Below, piece by piece: positions 16,001 through 31,000 of a stretch of 64,000 nucleotides of DNA. The position numbers and the translations under genes were made by a program. The stretch's first letter is position 1, and each line of letters opens with the position of its first letter. This stretch comes from Antedon bifida. Its lineage: Eukaryota > Echinodermata > Crinoidea > Comatulida > Antedonidae. Below the pieces are notes generated by a model. That model saw only the letters and a program-made list of their open reading frames with translations, had not been told where the DNA came from and did no database searches. The stretch spans positions 17,675,036-17,739,035 of the forward strand of contig OY727093.1 in assembly GCA_963402885.1 (NCBI GenBank), given 5' to 3'.

Positions 16001-19000
16001 GATTGCTCAGATTGGAAATCACTGTCCTTCAGAGAGGTTGAAATCCATTTTACACACTACAAACAGACACATGATGCTCTACACAAAGTATTGAAACAAG
16101 TCTTTAGAGTGAAGTTGAACATACTGTGAGAACATTGTTGAATTTAGGGTAAAAATCACCAAGCTACAATTGTCCTGTTGCTTCCTTAAGCTCTGTCTGC
16201 ACTACCAAACTGTATGTGGCAACAAATGTGACATGCTCATGAGGCCATATCACTGCTGTATTTGGGCATATCACACTTTTTTTTTTCAAACTAGTTTGAT
16301 AGTGTAGACAGAGTGTAAGATTCTAAAAAACGAACCTGTGCATTGAATTGCAGTGCAGGCTATTGCCGCACTATTGTCTGGAGTAGGGTCAAGTGTAAAA
16401 TCAGGATTTGATGTTGGATTCTGAGCTACTTCAACACATATGTAATCAAATTTAGAGCAGCTGACATCAGACACATCTAAATTGGTTACTACATCGACAA
16501 GGAGAGTGGTGACAGCTGTAGGAAGGTTTATGTCTTGGTAGCTACCAGTTTCAGCAACCTTTAGAGAAAAGAAAATTATGATAATTATAAAACTACATCT
16601 GAGGTAGGAAATAGTTTGTGTAGATTTATGTATCTAATTTTCTTTCCAAAGATAGTTAGTATTTTATTTTTCTTTATGTACTGTTGGTAATGTGAATTTT
16701 TGTAGTTTTAGGTAGTTTTATCAGTACATTTTTAACCTAAAAAGACATGTGATAGGAACAAGGCCCTAAACCTGTATTGTTAAAATCTTTAAAGTAACCA
16801 TAACCATATCTATAATTCACAATTTGTAAACTGCTTTTTACTATATTTCCAGAAAATCATAGCAAGATCATTCTCTGCCATGATTTTGGTAAACTTTTCA
16901 GTTGACATAGTGCACATGCAAATTGAAAAGTCCCTAATCTAATTGACTGGTTCCTGATTAGCTCTTACCATTTCAGCAAACCTATCTCCATCACCATTAG
17001 AATCTGCACTCAGGTATGTAGTAATCCTCCATAGATCAGTTCCCACAATCGTCGCTCCACTCTCGGCAGAAAGCAATGTCAAGTCTAATGTAACTTGATG
17101 TGCAGATATGTATTCAGTAACTATATCACCACTGTCGATGGTAACTGTCACTTCCATAAGCTCCACCCCTTTAAGAAAAACAAATTGTAAAATTTAATAT
17201 AAACAACTAGATTTCACATTGAAACTCTTGATAAAATTTACAATTGTTTTTATTTGAAATCATTTATAGATAGGCCTATAGTCATATGAATGTGTATCAA
17301 ATGCGACATTATTATAGCATATCTGTCAAACAAACCCTGAAAACCCTAGTGGTCTTATGGAAGCAGAGTAGAACACTTATTGACAGTAACCACTACATGT
17401 TTCAAGAGCCCCAAGTGACGAAATGTATCAACATTTCTTTTAAAAGCTGAACATTCAATAGTGCTGTTTATTATTCATTAGTGCCAAATAATAAACAGCA
17501 TGTGATGTGTTATAACACAAAATAATTTATGTTTTATATTGAATATAGAGTATATTTGATTTGGTGACTTCCTTATTTCATTTAGCTCCGCTTCCACAGA
17601 ACAGTCAATAGTTTAGCATCATTAAATATTCTGTCTATTCAACTCATTCATTATCTTATTTGTATAATGCTCAAGCTTTACTAGCAAATAGTATGTTTAC
17701 CTCTGCATGTTATGCTCTGACAAACTATGCTTGAATCGCTAAACTCCAACGTAAATTCTGGAGCTGCAGCAGCTTTCTGGAGTTCTACACAAAAGTAGGT
17801 TGTTGCTGGACAAACAAAATCTTGGAGATCAAATGATGCAATAATGTCTTCCATGCTAAATGAGGTTACAGAGCTTCCACCAAGAGCTTCATTGGCAGAG
17901 TCACCAATGTTAGGGTAGAATTCTGTTCCTTGGCTGTTACCCATTCCATCTGACATATCATTCAAGAATACTCGTAATTGCCAAATATTTGTACCAGAAA
18001 TTTCAACAGTATTAGCTTCGGCAGTTACTTGAAGGTTAAATTTAACTTCATCCGAGTCAGAATGTTCAATAACTTCTTCATCTGTTTCATTTATTGTTAG
18101 TGAAAGAGAATCAACTACAACTCCTAAAATAAATTAATTGAATAAAAATAAGACATTTATGTGTTTGAAAAAAAATGAAATTAATATGTAATTTGAGTAA
18201 CCCCAACAAACATATTCATCAATGATTTTTTGTTTAAACTGAACGCAGATTTTTCATATGTATTATCTATGTATGAAGAGACTCCAAAGTATATCATTTC
18301 CTAACATTTTGTTGAATGACATTAAATATAGGATGAATTTACTTACATTCAAATTACTACTGTATATCAATATTATATTAACTTAAAGATGTTGTCCTCC
18401 AAAAACAATTAAGATTAACAAAATAAGAATTTGAATAGGCCATTTTTTAGTTTTAATTAAATTAATAACTTCTGCAGAAAAAAAAAATGTTTTCACTTAT
18501 TAAAAGACAAAATAAACAATTAAATTCAACCAAAAACCCACTTACTTCCAGTCATTTTGACTATTTTTTGCTTTAAATTACAGTTATTTCAGGTAAATAA
18601 TTTGCTTTCCATCCAATTGTGGTCAAAGTGAATAACTATTATGTGACATTAAAATGGCATATTCAACAAAAACATTTTAAAAAAGTATTTTTTTTCAGGG
18701 GGACAATATATATATATATCATTTCAATATTATCTTAGCTTAAGTCTCAATTGCTTTCACACATTTATTTATCTTCATCTTTTCATATGTTTTACTACTA
18801 ATTACTTACCTTGACAGTCAATTTCTACACAGTCTGACAGAGCAGTATCCTGTGGGTTGCTATCGAGAGTAAAGTCTGTTGATGGGTTTTCACCCTTTGT
18901 CAAATTTACACAAATATACGGCACCTACAAAGTAAATAAATAAAATGTTATATAAGCAGGATAAAAAATGACTATATATATCATTATGTCCTATCCCTGA

Positions 19001-22000
19001 CAAACACATCTGTAAAAATCTTGGCTACAGGCTTGGTTAAGGTAATGAACTTGACTACTGGTAACCACTACTTATTTGCAGGTTGTACACTGTACATTTA
19101 GCAGTAATGTCAAATAAATTATGTTAAATTGGGAGAAAAACAAGGTGTTGTAAACAATACAATGTAAACCACCGTCATACTTCCTATAGTCAGAATAGAA
19201 TGTATGTCTATTCAAATAAGTTTGACATATCTAGTTGTCTTAGGTTTCACCTTATTACAAATGGTCGACATCATTATTTTTTTCCCTAGTATGTGTGTTT
19301 AATAAATAAATTAAATAAATGAATAAACTTTTTTTTACTTACCGAAGAGCAGATAATATTTGTAAGGTCAATGTTTAAAGAGACATCACTCAACATAAAG
19401 GTATTGCCTGCTGGGTAAAAGTCAACACTGGGCCACAACGCATTTGTACTTCCTGGAAGTTGTGTCTCAAATAAGATTGACCCTTCACCATCTGCTTCAT
19501 CATTAGTAAACACTGTTAATGCCCAAAGATTTGATCCATTAATAACTGCGCCTGCGTTGTCCGTTACCACAGCAATAGACAGGCCAACACTTGCACTTCC
19601 TTCTCTCTCCAGGATTGGCTCTCCATTAGTTACAGTTAATGTTGTGTCAGTTACAATAACACCTATGATTAAACAAATAGAACAGTATAGAAAAGATCTT
19701 TTACTTTGTTCTCATTAAGTCTGTTTTCCACTAGGTGGAATTATTTACACATCAGCTTGTGAGCATGCATATTCATATTTAACAAATCTCATTCTACAAT
19801 GAATTTTAGTGACAGTTTTAGTAGAGATTTTCACTTCATAATATTTTGTGTTTGACTTTTATGAAGCAAAAAATCAGATCTCAGAAAATGGGTCACATGC
19901 ACATGCAAAGCAAACAGCTCTGACGACATTTGACCTAAATGAAAAGTATATCGCTAGTTTTATTTGTATGGAAAATATTAAAAGTGTAGGGCAATGTTTT
20001 TCTTGACGTTGGATTTTTGCGAATTAATTCACCTAGTGTTGATAGGCTAGTAAGGGAAAGGAGGGATAAATGGACACATTTGTTTTTTTTTTGGCATAAA
20101 AATGTCTATACTCTCTATTTATTTTCTAAAAACGCAAAAGAAATTAAATTTTGTGTACAAACACATACCATTGCAGTCAAGCTGAGCGCATGCCACATTT
20201 TCTCCACTAAGAGTAAAGTCAATGGATGGTGGATTAAGCATATCTGTGTTTTCTAACACTTCAAAACAAAGATATTCAACTTCTGTACAAATAGCTTCAT
20301 TTAACTGGAAATTGACAGACACACTTGTGAAATCAAGATCTGTAGAATCATCAAACATGGTGCTTGTGGGTGTAAGGCTGTGTCGTGATTCTGCTGTTCT
20401 TGTTCCAGATCCTGTTGAACTGACACTTCCAAAAATATTCACTTCCCATAGATCGGTTCCATTTACATCTGCACCACTGTCATCATGAACAAAATTGGCA
20501 GTGACATCTATGTTCTGATTGATTCCTCCTTCAATGATTGGTGTTCCACTTTCAATTGCTAGACTTGAAGATTCAATAACAACACCTATAATTCAAAGAA
20601 GAAATTATTTAAAGTAGGAAAATTTAAAACTACAGGACACTGATCCCATTTCCTTTTTACGACCTCCTAACTCTCACGATAAATATTTTGTGTTAAAAAC
20701 AAAAACTCAAGACAAAAAATGTATAAAAAATTATAATTTCTACCACTAACTGTACTAGGCTCTGAGCAGCGTTTAAAAAATACAGTTTTGGGGGCCAAAC
20801 CGCGGGCGGGTCATGCACAGTTTGCTGAACGCCACTCTAGAGAAAAGAAAACATACCAATATAGGTATGTAAGATGCTTGTAATAAATGTATTCGTTGTT
20901 TAATACGTGTATAATGAGTTGCCACCGTATTTACAGCCTTTGGCATGAATGACATAGTTGTCTGCCTTTAGCCTTTTAATAGCGCCATGTGTGGTTTGAT
21001 ATATATTCAAAATAGTATAGCGCCATCACTGGTTTGGACATGCTTTTGTAAAACTTCCCGCCGTATTCCCAATATATTTATTTTTATAAGTTGGGAGGTT
21101 TCCCCTTAAAAAAAACAAAGCATAAACCTACCTGTACAAGATGATAGAGTACATGCAACATTTTCGCTGTCAGCTTCATTAAATGTAAATAGTGTGTCAG
21201 CATTAGATGACTGAGTAATTTCAATGCAAACATACATAAGATTGTCACATGCTGCATCCAAGTTCACTGTAGCCTGTATGCTTGAAAGTGTTTCTGAGGT
21301 CATTGAAATTTCTGTTGATTACATTGATAAAATTGATTAGGTTAATGATGTTTTAGAACAGCCTAAGGGTATACTGATGTCCTGAAGAAAGCTAACAGAG
21401 ACTTCTCCAAAACAAGCATTAGCTATGTAACTGACAGGAAAAAAAAGATAACTACAGATACTATATAAATAATTCAACAGCCTGTGCCTTCCTTTTTTAT
21501 GTTCTACCTTATTTTATTCTAAACCATTCAGGTAACTCATATTATGTCTATCATATCATAAGTACTCTCACTTGCACTGAGGATGGTTGAAATGCTCTGT
21601 AATTTAATTCTTTCTGGCTGTTTTACTTTATCGTTTTTGGATTATTTATTTGTATCCCCATTGAGATCCAGACACTGATACCCACAGCATTGCCATTTCA
21701 GTAATTTGATTATACTACAATACTACAATCATACTAGAGTGTAGTATATAGTATAGTGTACTATAATATCTGTATGATAATATATGATAGATAGTCCTAC
21801 AAAAACCAGTAGCTTCTTTATCATTTATCCTGTTCACAAATTTGTAATTAGATGCCAAATGTTCTATACAAGTGATTTTGATTTTATTTAATTTACCAGT
21901 GTTTCTCCAGGCTCCCCCTACAGTAGCAGGTGTTTCTGCATAACGCACACCACTCCCGTCAGACATCGGGCTATAGAAGACAGTGGCATTCCACAAATCA

Positions 22001-25000
22001 GTTCCTGCAGCATCTGCTGATGTGGTGTCAGGGTTCACCAAGACACTTAATGTTAGAGCATGATTCTGATTCCATTCTATAATATCATTTCCAGTATCAA
22101 CTGTCAACACCATTGAGTTGATCTCAAAACCTATAAACAAATAGAATATAAATCTAGAGAATAGCATATAGAAGGAGAAAATCAATCAAAGTCCAATCAT
22201 CACGCTGTCTCCTTTCACATATGTAAATAAATTGTCTGATGCAATTATGTTTCACGGAAGACAGAATGCGTCTCTAACAACATTCTATCAGATACTGTAT
22301 TAATGGTAATTTATTGTTCTACTCAAGGCTAGAACTGAAGGATTATTAAGGCAATTTTTCCGCAGCCAAAAATTAACCGATAAAAGTTTAAAAAGTGTAA
22401 CAGAATGAAAAATTAACCAACAATTATCTCATTCTAATCAGATAAATGCGATAATTTTTTTGGTTTGCTGGACTTGGAGGGAGGTGGAGTTTATTACAAT
22501 TTTACTGTAATTTTGATTGTGTAGGCTACTGTGATCTCTACCCCTAAAGGGCAAAAGTACAATATTTACTTTAAATTTAATTTCTTTACTTACCACGACA
22601 TTGTAATGGCATACAGTCAAATGTGTTACCCTCAAATGTGAAATCTGGATTTGACACACCATTGTTCTTTTTAATTTCAACACATATATATTCAGCCTGG
22701 TTGCACAAAAATGCACTCAAATCCCAATTCACAACCTTACATTAAACAGAATTAAAACTATCATTAAAAATGGGTGAAAAGATTTGAATATAGGAAAGTC
22801 CAAAAGGTTTGCCAAAAGATACTTGTCTGGATGTATCCAATATATCAAGCAGCAGATGACAAAGCAGAACATAAGTTAAGGGAAACAAAGCAAAACCAAA
22901 CACTGGCTATTTCTTAAAAAGACGCACTGATGCATCCAAAATGGGGCATGATACACCTCTATATTATTGAAAATATTTTCTATAAGAAATGATAAGTAAA
23001 TTAAAAAGAATTGCAGTGGTCCTTTTAGCGGGACCAATAATACAAAAATGAAGGGAAAAAAATAAATATTAAAATTAATGTAATAATCTTACCATAACAT
23101 TAGTGAACTCTACTGGATCACCAGTCGTTAATTCTTGATTTGACTGTGTGTTGTCCAGATTAGCATCATCATTATGCAGTCTCATCCCTGTACCATTTGC
23201 AGCTTCACTGAGGTAAAAAGTAAATATCCACAAGTTGGTCCCAGAAATATTTGCTGATGCAGCATCTTTAGTAACTGTTACATCAAGAAATACATCCTGA
23301 AGTTTTCCTTCTACTATTGGCCATTCGTTGGTTGCACCATCACCAGCAGAGATAGTTGTTACGTCAACAATGACACCTAAAAAAACAAGATTGCACTTAC
23401 ATTTTAAAATATACTAACACACTTGACAACATAGTAATATAGAGTCACATATAATGTATATAGTACCTTGTACAAGGTCACACATTACTGTACTAGAAAA
23501 GTGGGTTAATCAATCAATGCAATGCAATGTTTCATTTATTTATTGATAAGCTATTAAAATAAAAACCAGATTTACCTTTGCAAGTTACACTAGTACATGC
23601 TTGTACAGCGGTTTGATCAGGATCTTGTGTAAGTGTAAAGTTTGGGTCAGCATTAGCTCCTTTACTTAAAACTGTGCAGAAGTAGTTAATCTGTGAACAA
23701 AGAAGTGTTGACACATCAAATGTTGCCATCGCTGATGATATTGTTCCGGCTCCATTGCTGACCGAAGCATCGTCTACAGTAGTCTGTGCTGAAATTAGCT
23801 CAGCCGTACTGAAATCGTTGTTACCATATATAGAAGAGGAAATACTCCATAGGTTTGTACCATCCACATCTGCTTTTGTGTTATCGGCTGCTACAGCAAG
23901 ATTGTAAGTTATTTGTGATGAAGTAGACCTCTCAATGATTTCAATACCGTCTGTGATAGTAAGTGTTGTACCTGTCACATACACCCCTGTAAACAAAAAC
24001 AATATAGAGTTTTAAGATAAGTACTGTATAAGTGAAATAAACAACTGATGCCTTTATCTTGGTCAATTGGTCTTGGGTAGGGAACAAAAATAAATGTATT
24101 TATACAGGATGATAATTCAATAACTACTATAATAACTTTATTGACAAACACTTTTGGATCAGTGGCAACACACTCATTAGTGGTGCAGTCAACTTAAACT
24201 ACATACAAATAAACATTATAAACCAAACATGTATGTATGTACACTCAACGATACATACATAGACATTAAATACAATAGTAATACAAAACCAATGCAGTGG
24301 CTTTCTTAACTTTTAACTTTTTAAACTTTTTTTTGCAACAACAATTTTTTAACTCAGATCTTTTTTCTCAGGAAAAAGTTAATTGGTCGGATGTTTGCCC
24401 TACACTCTGACATAATTGTACTTTACTCTAAGTACATTTGAGAACGCTTGTGAATTGCAAGTAATTCTTAGGTGAGACTGAAACCCATGAATTCAAGTTC
24501 TTGAAATTAAACACTTTAGATCACCAAGCTTGCGCTGATGGCTTAAGTTAGATTCAAGCCCAAGGAAGCAGTTGGTACTGCACCAATAAATGCACTTAGC
24601 CTACAGTACAATTACGTCAGTATTGAAACAATTATCATCATGCTTTTATAGGCCTACAATTGTACATTGTTTAAAAAAATAGTAATAGTTATTGAGGGGT
24701 TACAAAGCACAAAGATTCATCAGGGGTTCCACAAGATTATGTAAAATTATGGCAACAGATGACAATTATTGAAGTATAATAAAACTCTTATTAATTTCAA
24801 TTTAATCTCTATACAATATATATCTATCTACAATTTGAACATAAAAAGGTATTTTACATAAATATCATGGTTACAAAATACATACCATAACAAGTGACTG
24901 GTTGACAACCAATCAAATCATTGTCTGAGCCTGATACTCCAGATAATTTGAAGACAGGATCTGAGGAGCTTTGCCGTTTCAGTTTGACACAAATGTACAT

Positions 25001-28000
25001 CGCATCATCAAGACATGTTTTATCAGTCATGTCAATGTCTGCCATCAAGTTTGTGAATTGAATTGTCTAGGAGGGAAAAACAGACCATCAAAGAAATAAT
25101 AATGTAGGAAAAAGAAATATAAGGTTTGAATGCGGAATAGCTGTGTTCATAAGCGTATGAAATAATAAATGTTTTAAACTTTAACCTAAAAGAAAGTACC
25201 TGTATAGGATATTTGTACAGCACTTTCCCCCCAGAAAAATTGATTTGTAAGAGCATATGAAACAGAGGGCGCAAAAATTCATGACCACAATTATAATAAT
25301 TGCATTATGACAAACCCTTAAATGCCAAACTGTAAAGGGTATAACATGATAATTAGACAATAAAAAGAATAAGATCTTTTTTTGTAGACAAAGAGAATTA
25401 GTTATTTGAATACTAACTTCATTAGCAGCTAGATCCATGTCATCCAAAACTACAGTTGTTCCAATGGGATTAGCTGCAAATGTGCTGTCATCTGAATTAA
25501 CAAATATTGTTGCTTCCCATAAACTAGAGCCATTAATAGATGCACCAGTTCCACTAGAAGTGACGTTTAATGTTGTTATTACGACTGGATTTTCAATACT
25601 CATAGACAACTCAATTACTGATAAGCTGTCTTCAAATGCTACTGTGGTAATTAATACGCCTGTAAAAGAAAATAAACCTATTTAGTGATTACAATTCAAT
25701 TCAACTTTATTTTCCACAGAGGCCGAGATCAAAACATGGCTGTGCTTCCCTGGGGCCGTGTACTTATATATATACAAATAGAATGTGAACAATGTTTTAA
25801 CAATATTATGTATACAGTATTATATTTAAAAGTTTCAATGAAGTTTTGATCGTAGACGAGTGAATTTCAGCACCAATATTGTTTCATTTTAAGTGCACCC
25901 TTAGATGCAAGGCTGGGTTTTTTTTTATTCAGTCTTGGGTAAAGGCAGAGCAAAAAGGCTTATTTAAAAAATATGAAATTAATAAAAAGCTGTTTTGGTG
26001 ACAGAAAAACTGACAAACTGTCTTAAACAATTCTTTACCTACCCAATATTTAAAGGGTACCTGTGTATATTAATATAAATTAAACAACATTATTTCAAAC
26101 TACTGTTTACCATTTACATTTACTGAATGATTTTAATTACAACTTTGTATAAGTAGTACACTAGACTCTAAACATCCCTTATTTGTTCGACTGTACTGTA
26201 AGTATCACTTTTCCAAGCAAAAATTGGACTGTACACACATACATACATTTTAGTATTATTTTGCATTTATCTTGGTCACCATCAACTTGAGAGACAAATA
26301 AACACCAAATGTCATTGTAACATAAACTATTGGATATATTTTGATCATCAACAAAGCTATATGGTACCAGGAAGAAATGAAATAACATAATTTCACTCTT
26401 CCTTCTTGATGGTACTGATTCACATAACTTAAACATAATTAGATTACAATTAGATTGCCTAGTGCATGTTAAATCTAATAGACTGTATAATACAACCTAC
26501 CTCTGCAGTCTGTCCTAAGGCTAGCTGTATTGGTTACTGGTGTCATTGTGAATGTTTCATCATCATTAGGAGATAGATCAGCACATATATATTCCATATC
26601 TGAACACATGAGTGCAGATATGTCTAGACTTGCAGTAACACCATCAAAGGCTCTCATGTTTCCAGCAACCAGAGTGACAGTGGTGTCCATTAGGGTTGCA
26701 GGTGCTAGAGCATTTTTGTTGCCAGAACAATCAGAATTTCCACTAAGGTAAATATCAATCTTCCACAGGTTCGGGCCATTGATGGCGCTGCCTCCATCTG
26801 CATCTGGTAGAACCAACAATGCCAACTCGGCATCAAGATTTGTTGTTTGATACTCAGTTATGACAGGAGCATCACTAACAATATTAATAGAAGTGATCAT
26901 TACTCCTGAAATAGAATATAACTTTTTTTTTAAACATGAATATAAATATAAGTAAACAATAGTAAAACTTTTACCTTTACTTTCAAAAAATAAATGCAGA
27001 AACAGAGTAGTACTGTAGTAAAACGTATTACTAAACATGTTTGTATTCAAGAATAAATAAATATAACAGGACTCAAAATAAATCTCTTAGCTCCATTCAC
27101 TGTAAATCTAAGGATGGGAGAAAGTTGGAGAATGCCCTAGGATCAAGCAGACATGCTAAATTGTACCTGGTTCTTCTATTTAACAAATTTGGAAACAAAA
27201 AACTTAAAATACTTCCTGTATTACCTAAGCAAGTGGGAACAAAACATCCTTCAAGTACACTATTAGAATCAATTTCAAAATCTACAGAAGAACTTGATCC
27301 TTCTACCATTCTGACACAGATGAACGGAGCATCCACACATTCAGTAGCATTCAGATCAAATACTGCTGTGATTCCTGTCAAGGTACTAGTAGAGCCAGCC
27401 GTAGCATCCTCATTCATGGCTGCAGTGCTGACAGTAACATCAGCAGTAACAATGGGTGTTCTTGTTGTATCATCTGCACTAGTGAAGACTACTGCATCCC
27501 AGAGACCAGTACCGCTGACACTACCACCAGAACTACTGATTGCGAGACCAACATTAATGGAGATTGTTGAAGCCCAATTTTGAAGAATACTATCAGACGA
27601 GGTTGGTGTCACACTTGATATTAATACACCTAGAATAAATTGTTCAGTTGATGAAAAATTGTTTTGTTATAGCTTATTTTATTTGTATTTGTATTTTTTG
27701 GAGATCCAGCCACAAATACCCACATATTATTTTTTCAGTAAACTGCTTTTTGATTTATAAAAAATGACAGATAGAGGGCATATTATACATAAAAATGGTG
27801 TCACAAAATTATTATCTTTCAGTTATTCTAATAGTATTATACATTAATTTAGTAAAAAAATCAAAAATTTAGTAAAACATGAAAAAAAAAACCTGTTTGG
27901 TAGTACAGTATTTATATTGCCTTAAATCTAAGATTTTCAATTGTTATGAATGGTTGATTTACCTGAACAATTAGCCAGGGTGCAAACTGTGAATTCACTA

Positions 28001-31000
28001 TTATCATTGCTTGCTGCTGACAGTTCAAAATTTGGGCTAGCAGAACTAGATTTCGACAGAACTGCACACAAATAGTCTATACTGCCACTTGCACAGTAAA
28101 GATTACTAAAGTCCATAGTAGCACTTAAACCTGTTAGACTTAAAGTATCTCCAATAGTTGTTATATCCATTCCAGCATTGGCGGCTATAGAAATAAAATC
28201 CAAAGTTAACTAGGCGAAAGAAATTTGAAAAGTTGTTCACAACATCAAATTTTCTACTGAATATGGGTTGGCTGTGTTCCCCATTAAAACTACTACTACT
28301 GTAAATTGTCATTTGATGTAGTTCATTGCTTAATAAGTAATATACGTTTATACATATGTCAATGTTTTAATCAATATATCTGTTTCACTGAAATGTAATA
28401 CAGATAAAGGCAATCTAACAACACATTAGATCAAAGGACTGTTCCTATCTTGGAAAACGAGCTCATCGTCCTGTTGTTAGATTGCCTTGGACCTACTAAC
28501 TCACTTGATAGAATCACTTGTTGCGCACTTTGCTGAGTACCACTTCCATCAGCATTAGCACTGGCATAAATGTTGACCTGCCATAAGTTGTTACCAGTAA
28601 CACCAGCATTACTGGTAGGATAGGTAACATCAAATGCAACGGTTGTTGATCGATCTTCCAAAAAACCTGCACTGATAGTCAAACTTGCATCAGCATTGAT
28701 TACAATTCCTGCACAAGAAAATGATTATGCAATAACCAAAGAAATAAGTAAATGCCTTTTCTCAACAGTTTTGTAGTATTTATTCATTTCACAATGATCT
28801 TGTTTGACAAAAAGCCTGAAAATACCAACACAATCTCAAAATAAAACTAAATGTTTGGTCTTTTGTACAGAAAGATTACATTGCACATCAGATCCCTCAG
28901 ATCAAGCATGCTCAATTTGTAGCTAAATGTACTATACTTACCAGTACATTGTATTTGAGCACAGCCAATGTTAGCTGTGTCTGGTGTAAAGCCAAGAGTA
29001 AAAGCTGGGGATGGACTTGTGCCTTGTTGAACTTCAATGCACACATAATCAAATTCCGAACAACTTAAAGAAGTAAGGTCAAAGTCTACATGTATCTGTA
29101 AAATTGAAAAAAATATATCCATTAGAGCCATTCCAATGATCATTGCTCATAAATGCTGTCCAGGTGACTTTTCAAAGTACATGCTTCTCCCCTAAGGTTC
29201 TCATTATTTCATTGCTGCCATTTCAGGGCCTCTCCTGTCTGTGTGTGTGTGTGTGAACTAGTAAACCGGGGTAAAGTAAGTAAACCCCTACTGGTCTCCA
29301 AAGATATAGTAAAAGGTTATTTTACACAAACAATTTTGTGTATACTGGACCTTCCGTTTTATAGGGTAGTCCTTAAAAGTGAATGTGGACCATTGCAGGT
29401 ATTATCATGGATTACAGTTTCATGTCTTATTGCTCACAATAACTTAAACATACCAACCAGAAATGAGTTATATAAAGAATAAAATAATATTTTATTATGT
29501 CTCAGAGGGAGAATCCAATAAACAGGAATGAGAGGTAGAAATATATCAAAATATATGTTAATGGTTTTTCATTACCAATGGCCAGACTGAATTTCCATTA
29601 TTGTCCAGACCGTAATCTGCTGACGTCAACATGTCAACATCATGGTCTTGAATCCTTGTTCCAGTTCCATCAACTTCTGAATTCAAAAAGCCTCTTGCTT
29701 TCCACAGACCAGTTCCTTAAATTTATTATAAATATAATTATATAAAATCAATCAATATTTTTATAGTTTTTAATTTGATCATTGCACTACTTGTGTATGT
29801 TACTTACTTATATTATCATAGCTTCTTTTTTTTATGGTTTTTTATTAATCTAATTTGTATATACAGTACATCATCACTACTATGTTCAGAACTAACAAAG
29901 TGTTTTTCAAATACAATGCTATAGGTATTGGCCCTTGTTCGTTTTAGGGAAAAATTTCCTCTTAATAGGAGTGTGTCTCCTGAACAGGGTTGTAACAAAA
30001 GAGGTTTTCTACTGTAGGTTTGCAGTCTAGATGATATTTTGAATGATCCAACTATGGAGGTATAAAAATAACTAATTGTATACCTCCAAAATCCAACTTT
30101 ACCTTGTATACTGGCAAAGGATGTGTCAGAAGACAACGTCACAGTCAAATCTACATCATTATTGTTAGTTCCTTGAACCAAAGGTGAGTTTGCAGTTTGA
30201 GCAGGTAAAACATTTGTGATGACCACACCTAAAGAAATATAAACATTTCAAGTGATGGTACAAATACCTAATCAATTATTATTAGGATATATAGATATAT
30301 ATACAACAGCAGTTTATTGTATATAGTTTATACTTGATAGCACAAGAGGGATGAATAAAGATACAGTATATTCTGTTGTATTATTTGTTACTAGGGAACT
30401 ACACTAAACTAAGCTGTGATTGGCTCTGTAGCCTACAGTACTGTAAGCATCATTTACTGTACCTCATGTCAACATCGTTGTGGGGGAATATAACTGGTTC
30501 AAAAAAATATTAGTTACTAAGCAAATCATGTTTTTTAAGTCAAGTTAGATGAGTAAAGTATTCATTGTAAAAATCGTATGTATTTTTAAGTAGGCCTATT
30601 GTGTAGACCATGGTGTTCCCTATCAGGACAACTACCACCTTTTCATCTCATTTGGGACAAGCACTGTTTTTCTAAAATAAAGTGATTCAACTGGTATACA
30701 ATAAAACCTTGAGTTTTCAAGGTGCTTTTTGTTATGGTGAGTTGCGTGGCCAAGCTCACCACCAGAACAATATAGTCGAGGAGTGCCTTGAAGTCTGTGT
30801 GTTATATTATTGTTATGGTGAGTTGAGTGGTCGAGCTCACCACCAGAACAATGGTCGAGGAGTGCCTTGAAGTCTGTGTGTGATATTATTGTTATGGTGG
30901 TGAGCTTGGCCACTCAGGCCTAAAGGTACCTCCAGATATCTCTGATAGGAAGAATAATAGCTATATACGTAGTAGGTAATAGTAGCAGCAAGGTACTGCA

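Noticed and set aside
10208-20585. Modules 10-19 alternate single-exon and split modules, suggesting duplication of a two-module unit
   Set aside because: The introns in the split modules are at different positions and phases, so the alternation is probably chance.
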